A DNA stretch of 64,000 bases from Actinoplanes sp. TFC3 (GTDB lineage Bacteria; Actinomycetota; Actinomycetes; Mycobacteriales; Micromonosporaceae). The DNA is taken from positions 1 to 64,000 of the forward strand of contig NZ_LOJP01000011.1 of the NCBI RefSeq assembly GCF_001553785.1, in the 5' to 3' direction. Of this stretch, positions 22,099 to 30,040 are shown in pieces. The notes beneath the pieces were generated by a model. The model was given only the letters and a program-made list of their open reading frames with translations. It was not told the DNA's origin and ran no database searches. How positions within the stretch are numbered: position 1 is the first letter of the stretch; each line of letters begins with the position of its first letter. A program made the translations under genes and the position numbers.

Positions 22099-24558
22099 GT
22101 GACGGGCCGACGACGACTGGGGCTGGTGGCTGCGGCCGCCACGCTGCTGGCTGCGGCACCGCTGTCGGCCATCTTCAGCACCTGGACCTGGCTGCTGCAG
22201 TGCATCCTGACCGTGGGCCTGGTGGCGGGTGCGGCCGTGATCGCGCGCACGTTGCGGTTCCCGACCTGGGCGCAGGCCACTGGCATGGTGGTCGTGCTGC
22301 TGCTCACGCTGACCTGGATGTTCCCCAGCCACTCGGAACTGCTGGGCCTGATCCCGACTCCCGACACGTTCGGCCACTTCGCCGAGCTGTTCACCCAGGC
22401 CGGCACCGACACCCGCTCGTACGGCGTGCCGGTGCCCGACCGCGACGGCCTGCTGTTCATCGCCGCGCTGGGCATCGGCGCGGTTGCCATCGCGGTGGAC
22501 CTGCTCACCGTGGTGGCCCGCCGCCCGGCCCTTGCCGGTCTGCCCATGCTGGCCATCTACTCGGTGCCGGTGGCGGTCTACATCGACAGCGTCCCGGTTC
22601 TGCCGTTCATCATCGGCGCGACCGGCTTCCTCTGGCTGCTGGTCGCCGACAACGTCGACCGGGTGCGCCGCTTCGGCCGCCGCTTCACCGGCGACGGCCG
22701 CGACGTCGATGTCTGGGAGCCCTCCCCGCTGGCTGCCGCCGGTCGCCGGCTGGCCGTCATCGGCGTGGCCGCGGCCGTGGTGCTGCCGCTGATCGTGCCC
22801 GGGCTCAACACCGGCCTGCTCAACCAGCTCACCCAGGGTGGCAGCGGCGTGGGCGGCGGCGGCGCAGGCGGCGGCGGCAACGGGCGCATCAACCTGTTCG
22901 CCGCGCTCTCCGGCCAGCTCACCCAGACCACGACCAAGAACTACCTCAAGGTCAGCACCAACGAGCCCGACCCGTTCTACCTGCGCTTCGGCATCGCCGA
23001 CGTGCTCACCACCGACGGCTTCGCCAACCGCACGCCGACCGGCAGCCCGGTGTCACGTGGCTTGGACGACCCGCGCCAGAACCCCTCGTCGTTCGGCGGG
23101 CAGTACCAGCAGTACCACGCCGAGGTCGAAGTCACCGATGACTATGCGCAGTCGCTGGCTCCGGTCTACACGTCGACCATCAAGATGGACGGGCTCGACG
23201 GGGCGTGGTCGTACGACCGCAACGCCCAGGCGGTGTTCTCCACCCGCACCACCACCCGCGGGCAGAAGTACTCCTTCGATTACGTGCGCGCCAAGTTCAC
23301 CCCGGCCGAGCTGCGCGAGGCCCAGCAACTGCCCGCCGACGACCCGTACGTCACCCAGTTCACCTCGGTGCCGCGCGACCGCAACGTCGAGCAGCTGGTC
23401 ACCAAGCTGACCCAGGACAAGGACACGCCGTACGACAAGATGATGGCCCTGTACCGCTACTTCTCCAAAGAGAACGGCTTCCAGTACAGCGTCACCACCA
23501 CCAGCACGGACAGCAGCGCCTCGGCCGTCGCGGCCTTCCTGGAGAACAAGCGCGGCTACTGCCAGCAGTACGCCGGCGCGCTCGCCTGGATGGCCCGCAC
23601 CGCCGGTCTGCCGGCCCGGGTGGCGTTCGGCTTCACCCGGGGCAACACCCGCGACGGCAACGCGTACGTGCTGACCAACCGCAACGCCCACGCCTGGACC
23701 GAGGTCTACTTCGACGGCTACGGCTGGATCCCGTTCGACGCCACCCCGGCCGCCGACGTGGTCGGCTCGTCCCGCTCGGCGTGGGCCCCGGACAACGATC
23801 GCGCCGAGGAACCCACCGCCAGCTCATCGGCGACGGCGGCCCCCGGCGCCGCCAGCTCCACCGACCCCAGCGCCGCCGCCCGCCCCGACCGCGACGTCAA
23901 CTCGGGCCTGAGCGACTCGGCCACCACCACGGCCGACTCGGGCTCGTCGTCCACGGCGCTGCTGATCGCCGCCTTCGTGGCCCTGTTCCTCGCCCTGCTG
24001 CTGGTCCCGGCCCTGCGCCGGGTCCTGGTCCGCAAGCGCCGGCACTCCGCCTCGATGCCGGTCACGGCCACCCGTCCGGCCTCACCGCCGGGGTCACCCG
24101 AGGTCACCGTGACCACCGAGTCGACCCAGGCCCGCGAGGACGCCCACGCCGCCTGGGACGAGCTGGTCGACACCATGCTCGACTACCGGGTCCCGATCGA
24201 CCCGACCGAAACACCCCGCCACACCGCCCTGCGCCTGATCCGTGAGGCCGACCTGACCGCCGGCTCGGCCACCAGCGCCACTCTGCTGGGCCACGCCGAG
24301 GAACGCGCCCGCTACGCCCGCCAGCCTCTGCGCGGCGACGGCCTGCCGGAGGCCCTCACCCAGGTCCGCAAGGGCCTCTCGGCCACGGCCACCCGCCGCA
24401 CCCGCCTGGAAGCGCTGCTCCTGCCGCCCTCGGTGATGCTGCGCTGGCGCCTGGCGCTGGGCGAAACCTCCACCCGCTGGATGAGCACCATGAGCCGCGT
24501 GCGCGACTCGCTGGTGCGGTTCAGCCCCCGGCGCCTGCTGGCCAACCGGGCCCGCTGA
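22099..24558 (+). CDS. DUF3488/transglutaminase-like membrane protein (TgpA-type)
   Basis: 819 residues from GTG 22099. About seven N-terminal membrane segments (residues 1-230) are followed by a glycine-rich linker near 250-265, an extracytoplasmic domain and a transglutaminase core with triad C488 (GYCQQYAG), H531 (NAHAWTE) and D547 (FDATP). Then come a Ser/Ala/Thr-rich stalk, a last membrane helix around 615-637 and a cytoplasmic DUF4129-like tail. Presumed thiol chemistry acts on proteins or wall peptides outside the membrane. Third gene of the MoxR triad. Catalytic residues are intact. Confidence 0.92.
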   Translation: MTGRRRLGLVAAAATLLAAAPLSAIFSTWTWLLQCILTVGLVAGAAVIARTLRFPTWAQATGMVVVLLLTLTWMFPSHSELLGLIPTPDTFGHFAELFTQAGTDTRSYGVPVPDRDGLLFIAALGIGAVAIAVDLLTVVARRPALAGLPMLAIYSVPVAVYIDSVPVLPFIIGATGFLWLLVADNVDRVRRFGRRFTGDGRDVDVWEPSPLAAAGRRLAVIGVAAAVVLPLIVPGLNTGLLNQLTQGGSGVGGGGAGGGGNGRINLFAALSGQLTQTTTKNYLKVSTNEPDPFYLRFGIADVLTTDGFANRTPTGSPVSRGLDDPRQNPSSFGGQYQQYHAEVEVTDDYAQSLAPVYTSTIKMDGLDGAWSYDRNAQAVFSTRTTTRGQKYSFDYVRAKFTPAELREAQQLPADDPYVTQFTSVPRDRNVEQLVTKLTQDKDTPYDKMMALYRYFSKENGFQYSVTTTSTDSSASAVAAFLENKRGYCQQYAGALAWMARTAGLPARVAFGFTRGNTRDGNAYVLTNRNAHAWTEVYFDGYGWIPFDATPAADVVGSSRSAWAPDNDRAEEPTASSSATAAPGAASSTDPSAAARPDRDVNSGLSDSATTTADSGSSSTALLIAAFVALFLALLLVPALRRVLVRKRRHSASMPVTATRPASPPGSPEVTVTTESTQAREDAHAAWDELVDTMLDYRVPIDPTETPRHTALRLIREADLTAGSATSATLLGHAEERARYARQPLRGDGLPEALTQVRKGLSATATRRTRLEALLLPPSVMLRWRLALGETSTRWMSTMSRVRDSLVRFSPRRLLANRAR

Positions 24559-24561
24559 CCG

Positions 24562-24594
24562 ATCGGGGTGCCCGCCGCCGGTGGGCGCCCCGAT
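24562..24594 (+). terminator. Terminator of the moxR-DUF58-transglutaminase operon
   Basis: An inverted repeat (ATCGGGG..GCCC / GGGC..CCCCGAT) starts four bases after the stop codon. No T-run. The following 94 bases up to the second mraY hold its presumed promoter, which could not be placed with confidence. Confidence 0.7.
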
Positions 24595-24688
24595 GCTCGG
24601 TTGATGGAGCCTGCCGCCGGATGGCAAGATCGTGCCCCGTGATCGTTGATGGGGACGCTGTGATTGATCCGGATCTCGGGACTCGCTC

Positions 24689-25792
24689 GTGAGGGCGGTC
24701 ATCGTGGCGGCGGCGGTCGCGTTCGTCGTCTCGCTGTTCGGCACTCCGGTGGCGATCCGGGTGTTCACCGCGCTCAAGGCCGGGCAGCCGATCCGTTCTC
24801 TGGGGCTCGCCTCGAACGAGGGCAAGAGGGGCACCCCGGCGATGGGCGGCGTCGTGTTCATCGTGGCGACGCTGGTCGCCTACGTCGCCGGACACCTCGC
24901 GCTGACCACGCTGCCCGAGCGGCAGATCGCGCAGGAACAGCCGACCATGACAGCCCTCGTCCTGCTCGGTCTGTTCGTCTTATGCGGTGCGGTCGGCTTC
25001 ATCGACGATTTCATCAAGGTCCGCCGGCGCAACTCCGACGGCCTGTCCGCCAAGGGCAAACTGCTCGGCCAGACGATCATCGGCATCGGGATCGGCATCA
25101 CCGCCCTCTACCTGGCAAGCTCCAACGGGCAGACCGTGGCCAGCGAGCACATCTCGTTCATCCGCGACATCAGCTGGCTGAACGTCGGCAAAATCGGCTC
25201 GGTGATGGTGTTCGTCTTCGTGATCACGGCGATGTCGAACGGCGTGAACCTCACCGACGGCCTCGACGGCCTGGCCACCGGCGCATCGACCCTGGTGCTC
25301 GGCGCCTACGCGCTGATCGGCTACTGGCAGTACCGGCACTGGTGCGCCGACGACACGTACGCCCGCGCGAACGACTACTGCTATCAGGTCCGCGATCCCC
25401 TCGAAATCGCCATGATCGCGGCCGCGGCGGCCGCCGCGTGTGTGGGCTTCCTGTGGTGGAACACGTCCCCGGCGCGGATCTTCATGGGCGACGTGGGCGC
25501 GCTGGGGCTCGGCGCGTTGATCGGCGGGCTCGCGGTGGCAACCCGCACCACGCTGTTGTCGATCGTGATCGGCGGGCTTTTCTTCATCATCACCGTGACC
25601 TGGGTGATCCAGATCGTCTCGTTCCGGACCACGGGCAAACGGGTCTTCCGGATGGTGCCGTTGCACCACCACTTCGAGCTGGCCGGGTGGAGCGAGGTCA
25701 ACATCGTCATCAGGTTCTGGATGGTGGCCGGCGTCTGCGTCGTGGCCGGCCTGGGCCTGTTCTACTCAGATTTCCTGGCAGCCGTCGGCTAG
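24689..25792 (+). CDS. Second MraY-type phospho-MurNAc-pentapeptide transferase
   Basis: 367 residues, aligned end to end with the dcw MraY at 2835-3932; about 82% identical by eye with a two-residue insertion near 223. Catalytic aspartates are kept: D106-D107, D190 and D268. Two motif positions differ: FMGDTG becomes FMGDVG (V269), and QHHFE becomes HHHFE (326-330). The copy stands alone behind a terminator, between the moxR operon and a convergent DUF3040 gene. It may be a redundant lipid I synthase, a copy used under specific conditions, or one less sensitive to nucleoside MraY inhibitors. GTG start at 24689 with weak GGGA upstream. Confidence 0.93.
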   Translation: MRAVIVAAAVAFVVSLFGTPVAIRVFTALKAGQPIRSLGLASNEGKRGTPAMGGVVFIVATLVAYVAGHLALTTLPERQIAQEQPTMTALVLLGLFVLCGAVGFIDDFIKVRRRNSDGLSAKGKLLGQTIIGIGIGITALYLASSNGQTVASEHISFIRDISWLNVGKIGSVMVFVFVITAMSNGVNLTDGLDGLATGASTLVLGAYALIGYWQYRHWCADDTYARANDYCYQVRDPLEIAMIAAAAAAACVGFLWWNTSPARIFMGDVGALGLGALIGGLAVATRTTLLSIVIGGLFFIITVTWVIQIVSFRTTGKRVFRMVPLHHHFELAGWSEVNIVIRFWMVAGVCVVAGLGLFYSDFLAAVG

Positions 25793-25838
25793 CACGACAT
25801 GACGCGCCGGGCTGAGCCGAGCCGAGCCGCGAGGCGCC

Positions 25839-25930
25839 ACGCAGGGCCGCGACGTAACGTGACGGGCCGGACCGCGACGTAACGTGACGCGCAGGGCCGG
25901 GCTGCAACGCGCAGGGCCGCGACGTGGCGC
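25839..25930. repeat. Short degenerate direct repeats between converging genes
   Basis: CCGCGACGTAACGTGACG occurs at 25847-25864 and again at 25872-25889 (25-bp period), and GCAGGGCCG recurs at 25841, 25891 and 25911. The whole 25793-26073 gap has no coding signal. Confidence 0.75.
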
Positions 25931-26073
25931 GGGAAGCGGGCCGTCGGGCCGGCAGCCGGAAAAGCCGCCGGGGCACGCCGGCAGCCGGATATGGCGAAGG
26001 CGGCCGGTGGCCGCCAGTTCGTCAGGGGTGGAGCGTCAAGCTGCGCGCGACCGTGAGCCGCGCGCCGCCAGAT

Positions 26074-26460
26074 CTAACGGTGGCCCTCGGGGCGCTGGCG
26101 CCAGCGGTCCTCGAGCCGGTCGACCAGTCCACCGCGGCGGGCCTGGCGGGTGCGGCGGGAGGCGGTGCCGCCGACCACGTGCAGGTCGGGGGCCTGGCCC
26201 TTGCGGCGGCTTTGCAGGCCGAGGGCGCAGGCGGCCAGCATGACCACGAAGCCGGCCACGCCGAGCAGCGTATTCTGGCTCACCGCGCCGAAGATCATCA
26301 CCGCGAGCCCCAGGATGCCCACGAAGGCCGCGACGACGAGGCGGCGGCGGGCATGGAATCGCGGATCACTGTTGCGCACAGCCGAGGCGAACTTGGGGTC
26401 CTCGGCAAGCGACTGCTCGATCTGATCGAACAGCCGCTGTTCGTGCTCCGAGAGCGGCAC
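26074..26460 (-). CDS. DUF3040-family small membrane protein
   Basis: 128 residues from GTG 26460, with GAGGA just upstream. It opens with VPLSEHEQRLFDQIEQSL, the conserved N-terminal motif of actinobacterial DUF3040 proteins, followed by DPKFASAV, two membrane helices (about 45-65 and 72-90) and a basic C-terminus. The function of the family is unknown. An upstream in-frame extension of about 100 residues lacks similarity to the family and is not used. It lies downstream of dinB on the same strand after a 308-base gap, and converges with the second mraY. Confidence 0.85.
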   Translation of the reverse strand: MPLSEHEQRLFDQIEQSLAEDPKFASAVRNSDPRFHARRRLVVAAFVGILGLAVMIFGAVSQNTLLGVAGFVVMLAACALGLQSRRKGQAPDLHVVGGTASRRTRQARRGGLVDRLEDRWRQRPEGHR

Positions 26461-26768
26461 GGCATTCCTCCCCGGGCGCATGTCCGGCCCCCCGGCGGTG
26501 GTGCCGGGCGAGCCGATGGTGCGAGGCAACCGACCGGCTGCCTTGCCGACAAGTCTACGAGGGGGCAGGCGGGTCGGAAAGCGGGACGACCGTCGAGTGC
26601 GGGTGATTTTCGGTTCCATCTGAGGCGCTTTGTCGCAAAAGACGGAAGGACCCCTCCCGCGAGCAGCCGAAGAGGCCCCAACCCGCAGCACCCGCGCAGC
26701 CAAGGACGCCCCGCAATCTCGCAGACCACAGCAGCCAGGGCGCTCCTCGATCTCCAAAACCCAAGCGC
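26461..26768 (-). other. Intergenic region dinB-DUF3040
   Basis: 308 bases with no supported gene. On the minus strand a possible promoter for the DUF3040 gene has -10 TAGACT at 26552-26557, with a poor TTCCGA 17 bases upstream, giving an untranslated leader of about 85 bases. No T-tailed terminator for dinB was found. Confidence 0.4.
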
Positions 26769-28058
26769 CTACCGCGACGCAATCGAAGGCCCAGCAGACC
26801 CGGAAGAACCAGAACCCCCGGACTCCCCGGCCGGCCCAGGCCGCAACAAGCTGGCCGGCCCAACAATGGCCCGCCCGAACCGCGCCGCCACCGCATCCGC
26901 GGCAGCCTCAGCCTCGCGCCATCCCCGCTCCGGCTCCCCCAACGTCAGTTGCCGCGGCGCGTTCTCCGCCGACCCGAGGTTCTCCACCCGGACACCGACC
27001 AGCCGGATCGGCTCGCCCGGTGCGAGGGCCTGGAACAGCGCCCACGACGTCTCGAAGATCTCCCGGGCCACATCGGTGGTTGTCGGCATCGTGCGGGAGC
27101 GGCTGACCGTGCGGAAGTCGGCCATCCGCACCTTGATCGACACCGTGCGGCCGACCACGCCGGCCGCGCGCAGCCGGGCTCCTGCCTTGTCGGCGAGGGC
27201 GAGCAGGCTGCGCCGGATGGTGGCCGGGTCGGTGACGTCGGTTTCATAGGTCATCTCGGCGCCGATCGACTTCTCCTCGCGTTCGGGCACCACCCGGCGC
27301 GGGTCGCGACCCCAGGACAGCTCGTGCAGGTGCGCGGCAGCAGCCTCACCCAGCGACGCCCGCAGCATCCGCACCGGCGCGCGGGCCAGGTCGCCGACGG
27401 TGGCCAGGCCGAGCCGGTGCAGGTGCTGGGCGGCCTTCTCCCCCACGCCCCACAGCGCGTCGACCGGCAGCGGGTGCAGGAAGTCAAGCACCTGATCGGC
27501 CGGCACCACGATCATGCCGTCGGGTTTGGCGCGGGTGGAACCCAGCTTGGCCACGAACTTGGTCGACGCAACGCCCACCGAGCAGGTCAGCCGCTGGTTC
27601 TCATAGACCCGTTCGCGGATCGTGCGGGCGATCACCGCGGGCCGGCCGAGCAGCCGCTGCGCACCGGCCACGTCGAGGAAGGCCTCGTCCAATGACAGCG
27701 GCTCGACCAGCGGGGTCATGTCGCGGAAGATTCCCATGACCGCCCGGGAAGCCGCCGAATACTCGGAGAAGTCGGGCGGCAGGAAAACGGCGTGCGGGCA
27801 CAACGCGCGGGCTCGGCTGGAGGGCATCGCGCTGCGGACGCCGTACCGTCGCGCCTCGTAACTGGCCGAACTCACCACCCCGCGCGGGCCCACTCCGCCG
27901 ACCACGACGGGTTTGCCCCTCAGCTCCGGGCGCCGGCGCACCTCCACGGAGGCGAAGAATGCGTCCATGTCGACGTGCAGGATCGTGCATCCCGCGTCGT
28001 CGGCCTCCGGCCCGAACCGCGGGTCGAACCCCCGCCCAATCGCCTGACTTCGTCCCAC
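26769..28058 (-). CDS. dinB: DNA polymerase IV (Y-family, DinB)
   Basis: 429 residues from GTG 28058. A Y-family translesion polymerase. Metal-binding acidic residues are D30 and D32 (HVDMDAFFASVE) and D124-E125 (SLDEAF). The palm/finger region has YEARRYGVRSAMPSSRA, thumb helix-hairpin-helix follows GVGEKAAQHL, and the little finger ends near LTLG. The C-terminus is a Gly/Ser-rich tail with no clear beta-clamp motif. The start is set at GTG because a TAGTGT box lies seven bases upstream; a TTG ten codons earlier overlaps the preceding gene. Confidence 0.94.
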   Translation of the reverse strand: MGRSQAIGRGFDPRFGPEADDAGCTILHVDMDAFFASVEVRRRPELRGKPVVVGGVGPRGVVSSASYEARRYGVRSAMPSSRARALCPHAVFLPPDFSEYSAASRAVMGIFRDMTPLVEPLSLDEAFLDVAGAQRLLGRPAVIARTIRERVYENQRLTCSVGVASTKFVAKLGSTRAKPDGMIVVPADQVLDFLHPLPVDALWGVGEKAAQHLHRLGLATVGDLARAPVRMLRASLGEAAAAHLHELSWGRDPRRVVPEREEKSIGAEMTYETDVTDPATIRRSLLALADKAGARLRAAGVVGRTVSIKVRMADFRTVSRSRTMPTTTDVAREIFETSWALFQALAPGEPIRLVGVRVENLGSAENAPRQLTLGEPERGWREAEAAADAVAARFGRAIVGPASLLRPGPAGESGGSGSSGSAGPSIASR

Positions 28059-28065
28059 GCCGGGA

Positions 28066-28071
28066 ACACTA
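28066..28071 (-). promoter_or_regulatory. Candidate -10 box (TAGTGT) for leaderless dinB
   Basis: Seven bases before the GTG at 28058, overlapping the last codons of the upstream gene. No -35 at normal spacing was recognised. No LexA-type GAAC-N4-GTTC box was noticed nearby. Confidence 0.35.
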
Positions 28072-29208
28072 GTTCGAGGGTCTGACAAAACTGAGCAGCG
28101 GAACCGTCATTTCGACAGCGGTCAGCGAACCGTGATAGGCCACCAGCCGTCCCGCGCTCGCCGGTTCGCAGGCCGAGGCCAGCACGACGGTGTGGTCCAG
28201 GCAGGCCACTACGACATCGCCGATGCGCGAGCGGTGCGCGTCGGCAACCTGGCCGTACAGCCCCTCTTCGATCGCTTGGTCACGGCCGAGGACCAAGGCC
28301 GAGGAGCCCAATTTCTCCCGGTACGTACTCAGCACATCGTCCACCGCCCCCGCCTCGGTGTACAGGTACCGCACCCGCGGCTCGCCGGCCACCCCGATGA
28401 GCCCGGCGGACAACTCCGCGTCGAGCGACAGGTCCAGCCGCCCCTCGGCGGGGGTGTTGAGCTGCCCGTGATCGGCGGTGACCAGCAGCGCGGCCCGTGG
28501 TGGCAGCCCGTTGACAAGCCGGTCGAGCAGCGTGCCAACCGTCGTGGCGGCCGCTTCCCAGTCCGGCGAGCCGACTCCGGTGCCGTGCCCATGGTGGTCG
28601 AGATCGGCGAAGTATCCGTACACGATGCCGGGGCCCTTCAGCGCCGTCAGCATGCCCTCGGCCAGTGCGCCGGGATCAGCCGCGCCGACGAAGGACGCAC
28701 CGCGGTAGCAGGCCACGGTCAGCCCGCTGCCCTGGAACGACGGCTGAGTGACCTGGGTGGCCGGCACCCCGGCGGCCACGGCGGTTTCGAACCGGGTCGG
28801 CATGGGCTGCCACAGCGCCGGGTCCGGGTCCTTGCCCCAGTGGATGTGGTTGAGCACGCCGCCGCCGGGCTTGCGCACGGTGAAGCCGAGAATGCCGTGC
28901 TGCCCGGGCGGCCGGCCGGTGCCCAGCGTGGCCAGGCTGACCGGCGTCGTTGAGGGAAAACCCGAGGTCAAGGTCCGTGCGTCGAGTTCCGCCACGATCG
29001 GCGCAAGCCGGGCGACTGCCTCCTTCTGGTACACCCCCAGCCCGTCGATCAGCAGCACCGCGACCCGGTCCACATCGCCCAGCGTGGCCCCCAGGGCAAG
29101 CACGTCCTCGGCCCCGGGCACGCCGAGCACCGCCGACACGCTCGGCATCAGGTCGGCCAGGCTGTTCTCGCCGTACGCGGGCCGGACGATGTCGAGGTAG
29201 CCGCTCAC
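28069..29208 (-). CDS. Alkaline-phosphatase superfamily phosphodiesterase / nucleotide pyrophosphatase-like protein
   Basis: 379 residues. Metal-site pattern of the type I phosphodiesterase family: D55 (LLIDGLG), nucleophile Thr in PSTTPVS (87-88), DLDHHGHGTG and TADHGQLN. No signal peptide, so it is predicted to be cytoplasmic. The substrate cannot be named. The GTG start overlaps the upstream methyltransferase stop by four bases (GTGA), so the two are probably translated together. Codon T255 in this copy (TADHGQLNT) reads Ile in the mirror copy, one of only three arm differences found. Confidence 0.85.
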   Translation of the reverse strand: MSGYLDIVRPAYGENSLADLMPSVSAVLGVPGAEDVLALGATLGDVDRVAVLLIDGLGVYQKEAVARLAPIVAELDARTLTSGFPSTTPVSLATLGTGRPPGQHGILGFTVRKPGGGVLNHIHWGKDPDPALWQPMPTRFETAVAAGVPATQVTQPSFQGSGLTVACYRGASFVGAADPGALAEGMLTALKGPGIVYGYFADLDHHGHGTGVGSPDWEAAATTVGTLLDRLVNGLPPRAALLVTADHGQLNTPAEGRLDLSLDAELSAGLIGVAGEPRVRYLYTEAGAVDDVLSTYREKLGSSALVLGRDQAIEEGLYGQVADAHRSRIGDVVVACLDHTVVLASACEPASAGRLVAYHGSLTAVEMTVPLLSFVRPSN

Positions 29209-29951
29209 GGGTGCCGCGCGAACAGGTGCAACTGGGAGGCAATGTCGCGGAACGGCGGCCGGGCGGCCAGCGCGAGCTCCAGCTCCAGCATGGCCCGCGC
29301 GTCGCCCTCGACCACCGCGGCGGGCAGCAGATCGGCCAGCACGCGTACGCCGTGGATCTCCTCGACGGTGAACCCGGCCGTGCCGAGCAGCGCCGCCGCG
29401 GTGTCCGCGTCGTAGCGCCGGCGCAGGGTGTCTCGCTGACCGGCGCGCCCGTCAGCATCATTGAGCAGCGCGGACGCGGCGCCGAGGTGGCCGTTGAACG
29501 CGCGTCCCAGCACCGCCGCAGCACGGCTGGCCACGAGCAGGCTGATCGCTCCCCCGGGCCGCAGCGCGGTGCCGATCGCGGCGACCACCTCGGCCGGGTC
29601 GTCGACGACTTCGAGAACGGCGTGGCACAGCACGATGTCGGCGGTGCCCGGCTCGACCAGGCCGGCGAGCGCGTCGCCGTCGCCCTGCACGGCCCGGATC
29701 CGGTCGGCGACCCCGGCGTCGGCGGCGCGGCGGGTCAGCGCGGCGAGCGCGTCCGGGCTGGCGTCGACCACGGTGACGGTGTGGCCGAGTTCGGCCAGCG
29801 GCACGGCGAACCCGCCGGTGCCACCGCCGACGTCCAGCACGGTCAGCTCGGTGCCGGGGTGCCGGTCGAGTTCGCGGCGCAGCACCGCCCAGACGGCGGC
29901 CGTGCGCACGGTGACGGGCGGTCGGGGGGTACGCGTCGATGCGGTGTCCAC
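29205..29951 (-). CDS. SAM-dependent class I methyltransferase
   Basis: 248 residues from GTG 29951. SAM motif I is LDVGGGTGGFAVPLA (39-53), motif II includes VTVVDASPDAL, and a post-motif ADIVLCHAVLEVVDDP resembles the UbiE/SmtA-like group. The substrate is unknown. A TACGCT box lies six bases before the GTG, and the longer open frame upstream runs into the subtilase terminator region, so the GTG start is preferred. The stop overlaps the phosphodiesterase start. F48 here is the usual residue; the mirror copy has V48. Confidence 0.87.
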   Translation of the reverse strand: MDTASTRTPRPPVTVRTAAVWAVLRRELDRHPGTELTVLDVGGGTGGFAVPLAELGHTVTVVDASPDALAALTRRAADAGVADRIRAVQGDGDALAGLVEPGTADIVLCHAVLEVVDDPAEVVAAIGTALRPGGAISLLVASRAAAVLGRAFNGHLGAASALLNDADGRAGQRDTLRRRYDADTAAALLGTAGFTVEEIHGVRVLADLLPAAVVEGDARAMLELELALAARPPFRDIASQLHLFARHP

Positions 29952-29957
29952 AACCGC

Positions 29958-29963
29958 AGCGTA
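29958..29963 (-). promoter_or_regulatory. Candidate -10 box (TACGCT) for leaderless methyltransferase gene
   Basis: Six bases before the GTG start, directly after the subtilase terminator hairpin, implying that a new transcription unit starts here. Confidence 0.35.
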
Positions 29964-29982
29964 TCGGCCGTGCACACGCGAG

Positions 29983-30008
29983 GGGCGGGGAGCCGGAGCT
30001 CCCCGCCC
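29983..30008 (-). terminator. Terminator of the subtilase gene
   Basis: A perfect 11-bp G/C stem (GGGCGGGGAGC/GCTCCCCGCCC) with a four-base loop, about 30 bases after the stop. No T-run. Confidence 0.7.
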
Positions 30009-30040
30009 GTCAGCGGTATTCCATGATCGAAAAATTCGGG

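Noticed and set aside
25839..25930. CRISPR array
   Set aside because: Only two to three imperfect units with no regular unique spacers and no cas genes.
26461..26757. N-terminal extension of the DUF3040 protein
   Set aside because: The added ~100 residues are Arg/Gly-rich, lack family similarity and precede a good GAGGA site with the conserved SEHEQRL opening.
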